18,208 bases of DNA from an uncultured Oscillospiraceae bacterium (GTDB lineage: Bacteria > Bacillota > Clostridia > Oscillospirales > Oscillospiraceae): positions 1 through 18,208 of the forward strand of contig CAAFMK010000004.1 in the NCBI GenBank assembly GCA_900763995.1. Reading direction: 5' to 3'. Positions 7,164-14,106 of the stretch are shown in pieces. Every line of letters begins with the position of its first letter. Position 1 is the first letter of the stretch. The notes below the pieces were generated by a model. It did no database searches. It saw only the letters and a list, made by a program, of their open reading frames with translations, and was not told the origin of the DNA. The position numbers and the translations under genes were made by a program.

Positions 7164-7787
7164 TTAGGGATTGTGCCGGAATTTTCCGGTCAGTCTGCCC
7201 TTTCCAGGGCCGTGCTTTGGGGTTCGCCCACTGCTTTTTGCAGCTGGTTTTTGGCTGGAGGGCTGGGGCTTTTCCCCCGCTGCCTTCCGGCCCTTTCCCC
7301 GGGCTGATTTCGGGGTGGGAGTCTCCCCATCTTTCTTTACAGGAGGCGGGGCCCAGGGGTGTTTCCCCTTTCCCTCCCGCAGATTTTTCTCATGTTTGCG
7401 CTGCTCCTTTTGTCTTTGGAGCACCTTATCCGCCTTGGTGCGCAGCTGTTGGGCGGCACCACTGTACTTTTCCGGGTCACGCAGGGCCAGCTTATCCGTC
7501 ACCGCCGCCGCAAGACCGGCATCGGTGATGGCCAGCATGGCACATGAGCCACGGCCCAGCTGAAAGCCCAGCTCCGCCTTGGTCAGGGGCAGCTCCAGCC
7601 AAAGGACACCCCCTGCCTCACCAAAATGGGCGGCACGGCGGTAGGTATTGGGAGCCGCATCACTGGCCATCAGAACCAGACGGGCCTGACGGGCACGGCA
7701 GGCGGAGCCCACCGGCTCCTCTCCGATCTCCAGGCGGCCCGCTTTTTTTGCCAGCCCCAGCAGATGCAAAATTGGGTCATTTGCCAT
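7164..7787 (-). CDS. ylxQ: L7Ae-family ribosomal protein YlxQ with long basic tail
   Basis: A 207-residue protein. Residues 5-102 form an L7Ae/L30e-like RNA-binding domain (LLGLAKKAGRLEIGEE, LVLMASDAAPNTYRR, LGRGSCAMLAITDAGLAAAV), the family that binds kink-turn RNAs. Residues 103-207 are a low-complexity tail rich in Lys, Arg, Pro, Gly and Gln. YlxQ relatives are usually about 100 residues, so the tail doubles the protein; it is in frame and ends just before infB, not a read-through. The start ATG overlaps the end of rnpM by 11 bases and has AAGGAGGTG seven bases upstream. The role of YlxQ is not well defined; position in the nusA-infB operon points to ribosome or RNA work. Confidence 0.9.
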   Translation of the reverse strand: MANDPILHLLGLAKKAGRLEIGEEPVGSACRARQARLVLMASDAAPNTYRRAAHFGEAGGVLWLELPLTKAELGFQLGRGSCAMLAITDAGLAAAVTDKLALRDPEKYSGAAQQLRTKADKVLQRQKEQRKHEKNLREGKGKHPWAPPPVKKDGETPTPKSARGKGRKAAGEKPQPSSQKPAAKSSGRTPKHGPGKGRLTGKFRHNP

Positions 7788-8055
7788 CGGTGGGCACCTC
7801 CTTCATCTGTGCCTCCAGCCCGGCCCAGACCTCATCGGGCAGCTGGGTGGAGAAGGCCCGCTCCAGCGCGCGGCTCTTTCTCGCCTTGGCCAGACAGGCG
7901 GCATCGGGGCACACATAGGCCCCCCGGCCGGGCTGCTTGCCCTTAAAGTCCAGGGACACCACCCCCTCAGGGGAGCGAACCACTCGGATCAGTTCCATTT
8001 TCGGCTTCATTTCCCGACAGCCAAGACATTGGCGCATGGGTATTTTCTTGGGCAA
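7777..8055 (-). CDS. rnpM: YlxR / RnpM (DUF448) RNA-binding protein
   Basis: A 92-residue protein of the YlxR family, described in Bacillus subtilis as an RNase P modulator. Diagnostic features are PMRQCLGCREMKPK (residues 6-19), ELIRVVRSPEG and the GRGAYVC signature near residues 43-49. Cysteines in CLGC and CPDAAC could bind a metal; that is inference. The start is a TTG at 8055, with AGGAG nine bases upstream (8065-8069) and a first stretch matching the family N-terminus (PKKIPMR). The first ATG, six codons later, is too far from that site and would remove conserved residues. It lies between nusA and ylxQ, overlapping ylxQ by 11 bases. Confidence 0.93.
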   Translation of the reverse strand: MPKKIPMRQCLGCREMKPKMELIRVVRSPEGVVSLDFKGKQPGRGAYVCPDAACLAKARKSRALERAFSTQLPDEVWAGLEAQMKEVPTDGK

Positions 8056-8064
8056 CAGATTCCA

Positions 8065-8069
8065 CTCCT
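8065..8069 (-). promoter_or_regulatory. rnpM ribosome binding site that supports a TTG start
   Basis: AGGAG on the minus strand, in a longer AAAGGAGTGG, sits nine bases from the TTG at 8055 and 27 bases from the next ATG at 8037. This spacing decides the start in favour of TTG. Confidence 0.65.
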
Positions 8070-8097
8070 TTGGGGTAACCCGAAATATGATTTATCT

Positions 8098-9315
8098 TTA
8101 AACCTCGTCGTCCCGGGACTGGACAGCCTCTGTCTCTGTTTCGGTTACTGTCTCAGTCTCGGTCTTCAGTACCTCAGGCTCCTCAGCCTGGGGCTGCTCC
8201 TGCTCCTCGATGGGCTCCAGAGGGGCAGAGGCGGGCTTGATGTCGATCTTATAGCCGGTGAGCTTGGCGGCCAGTCGGGCATTTTGGCCCTCCTTGCCAA
8301 TGGCCAGAGACAGCTGGTCATCGGGCACCACTACCCGGCAGCTCTTGCCATCAGGCAGCTCCTCCACACTGACCACATCGGCGGGGGACAGGGCGGCGGC
8401 AATGTATTTGACGGGGTCATCAGAGTATTGAATGAGATCTACCTTCTCATTCTTCAACTCAGAGAGCACATTATCGATCCGCTGGTGCCGGGGGCCGATA
8501 CAGGCACCCAGTGCATCCACTTCAGGATCAGCTGACCAGACAGCCAGCTTGGTGCGGGAGCCGGCCTCACGGGCCACGGATTTCACCTCTACTGTGCCGT
8601 CATAGATTTCAGGCACCTCCAGCTCAAACAGCCGCTTGACCAGGCCGGGATGTGTCCGGGAGATCAGCACCTGGGGGCCCTTGGTGGCCCGGCGCACCTC
8701 CACCACATAGACCTTCAGCCGCTGGCCCTCCTCATAGCGTTCCCCACGCACCTGCTCATTGGTGCCAAGATAGGCATCGGTAAACTCAGAGCCGGAGCGA
8801 ATCCGCAGGGTGACCGCACCATTGCGGGGGTCTACACGGGTGATGACGCCGGTGAGCAGCTCGTGCTCCTTGGTGGAGAACTCGTCATAGACCATGCCCT
8901 GTTCGGCCTCACGAATGCCCTGGATAATGACCTGACGGGCGGTCTGGGCAGCGATACGACCAAAGTTGCGGGCCTTGACCTCCATACGCACCACATCCCC
9001 CAGCTGGGCCTGGGGCAGCACCATCCGGGCCTCCTCCAAGCTGATCTCGGTGGCGGGATTGTCCACTTCCTCCACGATGTCTTTTTTCAGGAACAGGCGC
9101 ACAGTGCCACTCTCCTCATCGGCCTCTATCACCAGATTCTCGCCCACACCCTCGTGGTCTCTCCGATAGGCAGACAGAAGGGCCTGTGTCACCTTCTCTA
9201 TCATATAGCCGGGCTTGATACCCTTTTCCTGCTCGATCTGATGAATAGCTTCGAAAAACTCCTTGCCATCCATCTCGTTGCTGTTGACCTTTTTCTTTGT
9301 CACTCTCTTAGCCAC
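8098..9315 (-). CDS. nusA: Transcription termination/antitermination factor NusA
   Basis: A 405-residue RNA polymerase-binding factor that modulates pausing, intrinsic termination and antitermination. It has an N-terminal polymerase-binding domain (about residues 15-145), an S1 domain (about 150-220), KH1 (235-300, with GACIGPRHQRIDNVLSELKN) and KH2 (320-360, with LAIGKEGQNARLAAKL). It lacks the extra C-terminal acidic repeat domains of proteobacterial NusA, as in other Firmicutes. It ends instead in an acidic tail with a Thr-Glu repeat (TETETVTETETEA near 385-397). The start is GTG at 9315, with AGGAGG nine bases upstream. An ATG at 9273 would also fit the family length but has a poor binding site. 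It follows rimP by 21 bases. Confidence 0.96.
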   Translation of the reverse strand: MAKRVTKKKVNSNEMDGKEFFEAIHQIEQEKGIKPGYMIEKVTQALLSAYRRDHEGVGENLVIEADEESGTVRLFLKKDIVEEVDNPATEISLEEARMVLPQAQLGDVVRMEVKARNFGRIAAQTARQVIIQGIREAEQGMVYDEFSTKEHELLTGVITRVDPRNGAVTLRIRSGSEFTDAYLGTNEQVRGERYEEGQRLKVYVVEVRRATKGPQVLISRTHPGLVKRLFELEVPEIYDGTVEVKSVAREAGSRTKLAVWSADPEVDALGACIGPRHQRIDNVLSELKNEKVDLIQYSDDPVKYIAAALSPADVVSVEELPDGKSCRVVVPDDQLSLAIGKEGQNARLAAKLTGYKIDIKPASAPLEPIEEQEQPQAEEPEVLKTETETVTETETEAVQSRDDEV

Positions 9316-9336
9316 GATCTCTATCCTCCTAAATGG

Positions 9337-9792
9337 TTAAAAGCGGGGGTACAGCCGTACCAGTGCGATCTCTTGTTTGGTAAAGGACCTTGGGATGCCC
9401 CCGATCTCCAGGGTCACTGCCCCATTGTCATAGGCGTTCATCACACCCACGAACTCCTTGCAGCCATCTACAGGGCGGTAGAGCTTGACCTCCACCTCAC
9501 TGCCCAAAAACTGCTGGAAGTGCTCTGGCTTTTTCAGCACTCGGTCAGCCCCGGCTGAGGATACCTCAAATATATAGCTGCCCTCAATGGGGTCTGTCTC
9601 GTCCAGCTTGTCAGATACGGGCCGGGAGACCGCCTCGCAGTCGTCAATGGACACCCCGCCCTCCTTGTCGATATACACCCGGAGAAACCACTCCCCTGCC
9701 TCTTTCACATACTCCACATCCCAGAGGGTACAGCCCGCCTTCTCCACAATGGGAGCAGCCAGAGCGGCCACTGTGTCAGTCACCTTTGCCAT
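9337..9792 (-). CDS. rimP: Ribosome maturation factor RimP
   Basis: A 151-residue protein needed for 30S assembly, acting near the S12/S19 assembly steps in studied bacteria. The N-terminal alpha/beta domain contains LWDVEYVKEAGEWFLRVYID (24-42) and the family motif EVSSAGADRVLKKPEHF (76-92), where most relatives have Pro rather than Ala after SS. A C-terminal SH3-like barrel follows. The start is the ATG at 9792, with GAGGAGG eight bases upstream. A 15-codon in-frame extension to 9837 lacks a site and runs into the leader hairpins. It is the first gene of the translation operon, about 96 bases after the predicted transcription start. Confidence 0.95.
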   Translation of the reverse strand: MAKVTDTVAALAAPIVEKAGCTLWDVEYVKEAGEWFLRVYIDKEGGVSIDDCEAVSRPVSDKLDETDPIEGSYIFEVSSAGADRVLKKPEHFQQFLGSEVEVKLYRPVDGCKEFVGVMNAYDNGAVTLEIGGIPRSFTKQEIALVRLYPRF

Positions 9793-9824
9793 GGACAAAA
9801 CCTCCTCAATTTTCCGGGGTTTGC

Positions 9825-9867
9825 TTGATTTTTTCAATCAAAAAGAGCGGAGCCTCGACCCCACTCT
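9825..9867 (-). promoter_or_regulatory. rimP leader: terminator-like hairpin plus second small stem
   Basis: On the minus strand a 9-bp stem (9859-9867 with 9844-9852, two G-U pairs, 6-base loop) is followed directly by five U (the last base of the stem plus 9840-9843). That is the layout of an intrinsic terminator inside the 5' leader, upstream of rimP. A second 6-bp AT-rich stem (9836-9841 with 9825-9830) overlaps its U tract. A leader terminator ahead of an operon that encodes NusA suggests attenuation, possibly NusA-sensitive. I recall similar GAGTGGG-type hairpins ahead of rimP in other Firmicutes, but cannot check that here. Confidence 0.5.
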
Positions 9868-9894
9868 TACCTACACTACCTTGATTCTGTATCT

Positions 9895-9923
9895 ACTATA
9901 CCATACTGCCCTTCCAATTGCAA
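9895..9923 (-). promoter_or_regulatory. Sigma-70-type promoter of the rimP-nusA-infB operon
   Basis: On the minus strand TTGCAA (9923-9918) and TATAGT (9900-9895) are separated by exactly 17 bases, close to TTGACA/TATAAT. The predicted start of transcription is near 9888, giving a leader of about 96 bases before rimP. No other element of similar quality lies upstream of rimP. Confidence 0.75.
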
Positions 9924-10032
9924 GGGGATAAAGAAAAGTTTTGTGAAAATAAATCTGGTTTTCATCCTTTATATTGGTTAAAAAAAGCCATTTTTCCCGC
10001 TGATTTCCGGGCAGCATATACAAAAATCGGGA

Positions 10033-10068
10033 TATACTATTTTGCGGATGGAGCTTCCACGCATTTTT
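10033..10068 (+). promoter_or_regulatory. Lipoprotein gene leader: possible -10 and terminator-like hairpin
   Basis: TATACT at 10033-10038 could be a -10 element, but no convincing -35 lies at the right distance, so another sigma factor or another start is possible. Just downstream, 10043-10046 pairs with 10060-10063 and 10049-10052 pairs with 10056-10059 (8 bp with a two-base bulge), followed by TTTTT at 10064-10068. If transcription starts near 10045 the hairpin would sit at the very 5' end of the mRNA. If it starts further upstream the hairpin could act as an attenuator. Confidence 0.3.
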
Positions 10069-10090
10069 AAAAAAGCGGGAGGATACAGCA

Positions 10091-10498
10091 ATGAAAAAGA
10101 TGATGATTGCCACAGCCCTGTCCCTTGCTCTTCTTGGTGCCCTGACCAGCTGTGGCAGAACCAGCACACCAAACAACAGCGCACTCAATGGCTCTAATGC
10201 CAACAGCACCACCGGGCAGGTCTCCCGGCGGTATTACAAGAACAGTATGTCCAACCACGACTATATGGATGACGGCCGCTACACCGCCGGTTCCAGCGGC
10301 CAGGTCTACGGCGGCGATGGCAACCCGGTCACCCGGGATCTGACACAGGGTGCCCGGGACATTGTCCGGGACACTGGTGACGCTCTGGGTGATATAGGGC
10401 GTGGTGTTGGCAAGGCCGCAAAGGATTTGGGCCGTGGGGCCGGAAAAGCTGCAAAGGATCTGGGACAGGGTATGGACAAGGCCATGAAACAGTATTGA
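10091..10498 (+). CDS. Small repeat-containing lipoprotein of unknown function
   Basis: A 135-residue predicted lipoprotein that I cannot assign to a named family. It has a positively charged start (MKKMM), a hydrophobic core, and a lipobox LTSC with the lipidated Cys at residue 21, so the mature protein should be anchored on the outer face of the membrane. A Ser/Asn/Thr/Gly-rich linker (22-75) leads to a C-terminal half with charged, glycine-spaced amphipathic helices. The 11-residue unit GKAAKDLGRGA (107-117) is followed by GKAAKDLGQGM (118-128), with degenerate units before. The pattern resembles LEA-like or apolipoprotein-like repeats, but only in style. GGGAGG precedes the ATG by eight bases. 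It is the only plus-strand gene here, is monocistronic, and runs into the terminator at 10519-10550. Confidence 0.8.
   Translation: MKKMMIATALSLALLGALTSCGRTSTPNNSALNGSNANSTTGQVSRRYYKNSMSNHDYMDDGRYTAGSSGQVYGGDGNPVTRDLTQGARDIVRDTGDALGDIGRGVGKAAKDLGRGAGKAAKDLGQGMDKAMKQY
10409..10474 (+). repeat. Tandem 33-bp coding repeat in the lipoprotein gene
   Basis: Two adjacent 33-base units (10409-10441 and 10442-10474) encode GKAAKDLGRGA and GKAAKDLGQGM. The DNA has diverged at several third positions while the protein is nearly identical, so the repeat is old and the protein pattern appears conserved. Confidence 0.75.
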
Positions 10499-10518
10499 TC
10501 CAAAAGGAAAGTTTAAAC

Positions 10519-10554
10519 GGAGCGGGACAGACAAAAGTATGTCCCGCTCCCATT
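10519..10554. terminator. Terminator between convergent genes
   Basis: Perfect 11-bp arms (10519-10529 and 10540-10550) surround a 10-base loop, then CATTTT on the plus strand. It lies 20 bases past the lipoprotein stop and 18 bases past the stop of the convergent small membrane protein, so it can serve both strands. The T tract is better on the plus side. Confidence 0.8.
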
Positions 10555-10568
10555 TTACCATATTCCTC

Positions 10569-10826
10569 TTACGCTTCCCTCTTTTTCCTTACCCAGGGGA
10601 ACACAAGTGAAACCATAGAGGCAGCCACCAGAAAAGCCACCACAAGCATGGAATACCTCTTTGTGTCCACTCCAACTAAAATCAACAAAAATAGAAGGGC
10701 TGTATAAACCACCAACAGAACTGTCCCCAACATGATTCGCAGGAACATGGGGGCCTTTTTGGATGTCCACCCATCAATTTTCCCGGAAAATACCAGTTCC
10801 ACCATCATCATCAACGGATTTCTCAT
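10569..10826 (-). CDS. Small two-helix membrane protein, unknown function
   Basis: An 85-residue protein with two predicted membrane helices (about residues 28-52 and 58-78), a polar N-terminus of some 25 residues and a basic end (VRKKREA). I do not recognise a family. Evidence that it is real: a very strong AAAGGAGGTC site that overlaps the ygiQ stop codon, an ATG 12 bases past that stop, and hydrophobic composition organised as two clean helices. It is probably the last gene of the transcript carrying the phosphatase fusion and ygiQ. Nothing in the sequence suggests a specific partner. Confidence 0.72.
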   Translation of the reverse strand: MRNPLMMMVELVFSGKIDGWTSKKAPMFLRIMLGTVLLVVYTALLFLLILVGVDTKRYSMLVVAFLVAASMVSLVFPWVRKKREA

Positions 10827-10838
10827 TTTAGACCTCCT

Positions 10839-12842
10839 TTATTTCTTCTTTTTTGGTTTGGCCCAGCCAGCTTTGCGCACTGGCTTGGATGGGACGGCTT
10901 TTTTCTCTACCGTGTGCCGCCCATCAAATCGCTCTTTTCTGGGATTTCCCCCAGACTTTTTCTTTTGGCTTGTGGGATTCCCCTTTCTGTTTCCAGAGGC
11001 GGGGCGGCTGTCGCCGTGGTTCTGGGGAGCCTGTCCCTTGTCCGGGCGTATCAGGCACCCCTTACCGTAGCCGATCAGATCCTCCCGCCCGGTTTTCCGC
11101 AGGGCCTCCATCACCAGCCCACGATTTTGGGGCTTGCGCCACTGCATCAATGCCCGCTGGAGGGCTTTATCGTGGGGGGTCTTGGGGACAAACACTGGCT
11201 TCATGGTCTGGGGGTCAATGCCAGTATACCACATACAGGTGGCCAGTGTGCCGGGGGTGGGATAAAAGTCCTGCACCTGCTCTGGCATATGCCCCTGCCG
11301 GTTGAGCCACTCTGCCAGCTCCACCGCATCCTCCAGAGTACATCCGGGGTGGGAGGAGATGAGATAGGGCACCAGATACTGGTCTTTCCCATAGCGGCGG
11401 TTGAGCTTAAAATATTTCTCCTTAAACTTCTCATACACCTCAATATGGGGCTTGCCCATATAGTCCAATGTGTGGGCCACACAGTGTTCTGGGGCCACCT
11501 TCAGCTGTCCAGAGATGTGGTGCTGCACCAGATCAGTGAAAAATTCCCCGCTGGGGTCTTTCATCAGATAGTCAAAGCGGATGCCAGAGCGGATAAACAC
11601 CTTTTTTATTTTAGGAATTTCCCGCAGCTTGCGCAGGAGCATCATATAGTCGGTGTGGTCTGCATCCAGATTGGGACAGGGCTCCGGGGCCAGACAGGCT
11701 CTGTTTTTACACATACCATGCTTGAGCTGCTTCTGGCAGGAGGGGCGGCGGAAGGTGGCGGCGGGGCCGCCCACATCGTGGATATACCCCTTAAAGCCGG
11801 GGTGCTGGGTGAGGGCCTTCACCTCCCGGATGACAGAGGGATGGCTGCGGCAGGAGATGGTGCGCCCCTGATGGAAGGCCAGCGAGCAGAAATTACAGGC
11901 CCCAAAGCACCCCCGGTTGTGGGTGACAGAGAAGCGAACCTCCTCAATGGCGGGCACTCCCCCCATCCCGTCATACATGGGGTGTGGCTCACGGACATAG
12001 GGCAATTCTGCCACCCGATCCATCTCCTCTGTGGACAGGGGGTAGGCTGGTGGGTTGACAATGAGGAACTCCCGGCCGTGGGGCTGGATGATGGCCTTTC
12101 CAACCACTGCGTCATGTTCCAGATACTCCACCATATTGGCTCTGGCGTAGGCCTCTTTACTGGTGCTCACCTCCTCGAAGGAGGGTACCTCCACCCGTGG
12201 ATAGGCGCACAGACCAGGATACTTTCCTGCCACACAGGTGCCCCGCACATCGGTGATCTCCGACACCGAGGTGCCTGAGCCAAGGCGGGCGGCGATCTCA
12301 ATGGAGGCGTACTCCCCCATTCCATAGGTGAGGATGTCCGCTTGGGCATCAAAGAGGATACTCCGCCGCACCTTGTCATCCCAGTAGTCATAGTGGGCAA
12401 AACGGCGCAGACTGGCCTCCAGCCCGCCGATGATGATGGGAATGTCCCCAAAGACCTCCCGCACCCGGTTGGAGTAGACCACGGTGGCGTGGTCAGGGCG
12501 CAGACCCGCCCGCCGTCCCGGGGAGTAGGCGTCATCGTGGCGGCGCTTTCGGGCCGCTGTGTAGTGGGCCACCATGGAGTCAATGTTGCCTCCAGAGATA
12601 AGCACACCCAGTCTGGGTCTGCCCAGCGCGGTGAAGGCCGCCGGGTCTTTCCAGTCCGGCTGGGCCAGAATAGCCACCCGCCAGCCCTCGGCCTCCAGTA
12701 CCCGGCTGATAATAGCGGGGCCAAAGGAGGGGTGGTCTACATAGGCGTCCCCGGTGATCAGCAGAAAGTCATAATAGTCCCAGCCCCGGCGGGTCATATC
12801 CTCCTGACTGACAGGTAAAAACAGGTTGCGGTCAAAACTCAT
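10839..12842 (-). CDS. ygiQ: YgiQ family (UPF0313) radical SAM protein
   Basis: A 667-residue radical SAM enzyme of unsettled function. An N-terminal domain (about residues 1-290) of the UPF0313 type contains ISGGNIDSMVAHYT and IIIGGLEASLRR. The radical SAM core follows, with the iron-sulfur motif CFGACNFC (Cys312, 316, 319), then family segments such as IRSGIRFDYLM and QVQDFYPTPGT. The last 65 or so residues are a Lys/Arg/Gly/Pro-rich tail ending in PKKKK. I start at the ATG at 12842, with AGAAAGAGG six bases upstream and the usual SFDRNLFLPVS beginning; an ATG 15 codons earlier has no site. The gene follows the phosphatase-GNAT fusion by 57 bases. The substrate is not known. Confidence 0.92.
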   Translation of the reverse strand: MSFDRNLFLPVSQEDMTRRGWDYYDFLLITGDAYVDHPSFGPAIISRVLEAEGWRVAILAQPDWKDPAAFTALGRPRLGVLISGGNIDSMVAHYTAARKRRHDDAYSPGRRAGLRPDHATVVYSNRVREVFGDIPIIIGGLEASLRRFAHYDYWDDKVRRSILFDAQADILTYGMGEYASIEIAARLGSGTSVSEITDVRGTCVAGKYPGLCAYPRVEVPSFEEVSTSKEAYARANMVEYLEHDAVVGKAIIQPHGREFLIVNPPAYPLSTEEMDRVAELPYVREPHPMYDGMGGVPAIEEVRFSVTHNRGCFGACNFCSLAFHQGRTISCRSHPSVIREVKALTQHPGFKGYIHDVGGPAATFRRPSCQKQLKHGMCKNRACLAPEPCPNLDADHTDYMMLLRKLREIPKIKKVFIRSGIRFDYLMKDPSGEFFTDLVQHHISGQLKVAPEHCVAHTLDYMGKPHIEVYEKFKEKYFKLNRRYGKDQYLVPYLISSHPGCTLEDAVELAEWLNRQGHMPEQVQDFYPTPGTLATCMWYTGIDPQTMKPVFVPKTPHDKALQRALMQWRKPQNRGLVMEALRKTGREDLIGYGKGCLIRPDKGQAPQNHGDSRPASGNRKGNPTSQKKKSGGNPRKERFDGRHTVEKKAVPSKPVRKAGWAKPKKKK

Positions 12843-12899
12843 GGTGGGCCTCTTTCTTGTGTGGTATCCCTCTTTACAGGGGGTCATATCCCGGTGTGG

Positions 12900-14051
12900 T
12901 TACCGGTCATAGCCGATGTACTTCTCCAAAATGTCCAGGGGGACACGGCTTCCCGTCTCATCCCCGATTTTATAAAACCCATACTTCTGATAGAAGTGCT
13001 GGGCTCGGTGGTTGTGTGGGGCGCACCGCAGGCGCAGCCGATCCCGCCCCAGCTTGCGGTAAAAAGCCACCGCCTGTCCAATGAGCTGAATCCCAAGATT
13101 CTGCTCCCGGCGCTGAGGGACAATGTAGAAAAAGGGGATGTACCCCGCTCCATCCTCCTGATAACGCTGGGGATCTAACTGGAGGATACCCGCCACCTGA
13201 TCTTCTGCCATGGCCACTGTCACCCCCCATGGGGTGTGGGACAGGTGTGTCTGGGCATCGGCCAAAAAGCCATCTCCATCAAAGGGGATCTCTGTACCGT
13301 GAACGGAGATCCAGGCCTCGTGTCTGGCCTCCACATACAGCTCCTTCTCCTGGGGCCACTGGATGGGGCGGAACCACAGATTCACATCCCGTGCCTTTCC
13401 ATCCTTGCGCCACCACATCTGTTTGCCCAGAGTGGTCAGATCCTCTGATAGATGGGAGGCATCCCCGTGATACTGGATCTGGAATTTCTCCCCATCATAG
13501 TTCAGACAGCTCACCGCTGTATTTTCGCTGTGGGACAGCGTGTTCCACTGCTGGGGTGTCAGCCCCATAACATTGGCCAGCACCTGACGAATGGCGGTGC
13601 CGTGGGTGAAGATCGCCACCGTCTGGTTGGGGTACTGCCGGGCAATGCGGGTCACCGCCTCCAGCACCCGATCCCCCACCTGGGCCAGATCCTCTCCATT
13701 GGGGGCCTGCCACTCAGGGTCACAGGTGTTAAAGCGGGTCATCTCCTCTGGTTGGGTATAGTAAATCTCCCCCCATGGGTGATCCTCCCAGTCCCCCATG
13801 TGGATCTCCCGCAGCTGTGAATCAGTGTGCAGCTCCAGCCCCTTGGGCTCATAGATGGAGCGGGCGGTGGTCATGGTGCGGTACAGGTCGCTGGCCCACA
13901 CCCCATCCACCGGGATCTCCCGAAATCGCTCCTCCAGAGCCTTGATCTGCAAAAATCCATTTTCTGTAATCAGGGCATTATAATGTCCATGAATGCGTCG
14001 GTGGAGATTTCCCTCCGCCTCGGCGTGACGAATAAGATAGACAGTTGTCAT
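12900..14051 (-). CDS. Histidine phosphatase - GNAT acetyltransferase fusion
   Basis: A 383-residue two-domain protein. Residues 1-205 are a histidine phosphatase (phosphoglycerate-mutase fold) with R8-H9 in LIRHAEAEGN, R58 in SDLYRTM, E82 in REIHMGDWE and the second catalytic His150 in FTHGTA: the full catalytic set. Residues about 225-379 are a GNAT N-acetyltransferase, with the acetyl-CoA loop region VPQRREQNLGIQL (311-323) and the terminal HNHRAQHFYQKYGF (346-359). Both halves seem intact, in one continuous frame, with no frameshift. Small-molecule phosphatase activity and acyl transfer are expected from the folds; substrates are unknown. GAGGT precedes the ATG by four bases. It follows pyrD by 55 bases without a clear terminator, so co-transcription with the pyr genes is plausible. 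Confidence 0.9.
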   Translation of the reverse strand: MTTVYLIRHAEAEGNLHRRIHGHYNALITENGFLQIKALEERFREIPVDGVWASDLYRTMTTARSIYEPKGLELHTDSQLREIHMGDWEDHPWGEIYYTQPEEMTRFNTCDPEWQAPNGEDLAQVGDRVLEAVTRIARQYPNQTVAIFTHGTAIRQVLANVMGLTPQQWNTLSHSENTAVSCLNYDGEKFQIQYHGDASHLSEDLTTLGKQMWWRKDGKARDVNLWFRPIQWPQEKELYVEARHEAWISVHGTEIPFDGDGFLADAQTHLSHTPWGVTVAMAEDQVAGILQLDPQRYQEDGAGYIPFFYIVPQRREQNLGIQLIGQAVAFYRKLGRDRLRLRCAPHNHRAQHFYQKYGFYKIGDETGSRVPLDILEKYIGYDR

Positions 14052-14106
14052 GCTGACCTCAATCCTTTGTTGTGTAAGAAAATGTGATATGGGCTCCTCT
14101 GCCCGA

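Noticed and set aside
7164..7478. YlxQ tail as a frameshift or read-through artefact.
   Set aside because: The tail keeps a coherent Lys/Arg/Pro-rich composition in frame and ends at a normal TAA 21 bases before the infB start.
10914..12278. Long open plus-strand frame antisense to ygiQ.
   Set aside because: The minus strand encodes a clear radical SAM protein with a complete CxxxCxxC motif; the antisense frame shows no recognisable domain.
14052..14106. Terminator between pyrD and the phosphatase-GNAT gene.
   Set aside because: Only a 4-bp GGGC/GCCC stem is present, with no adjacent U run; too weak to call.
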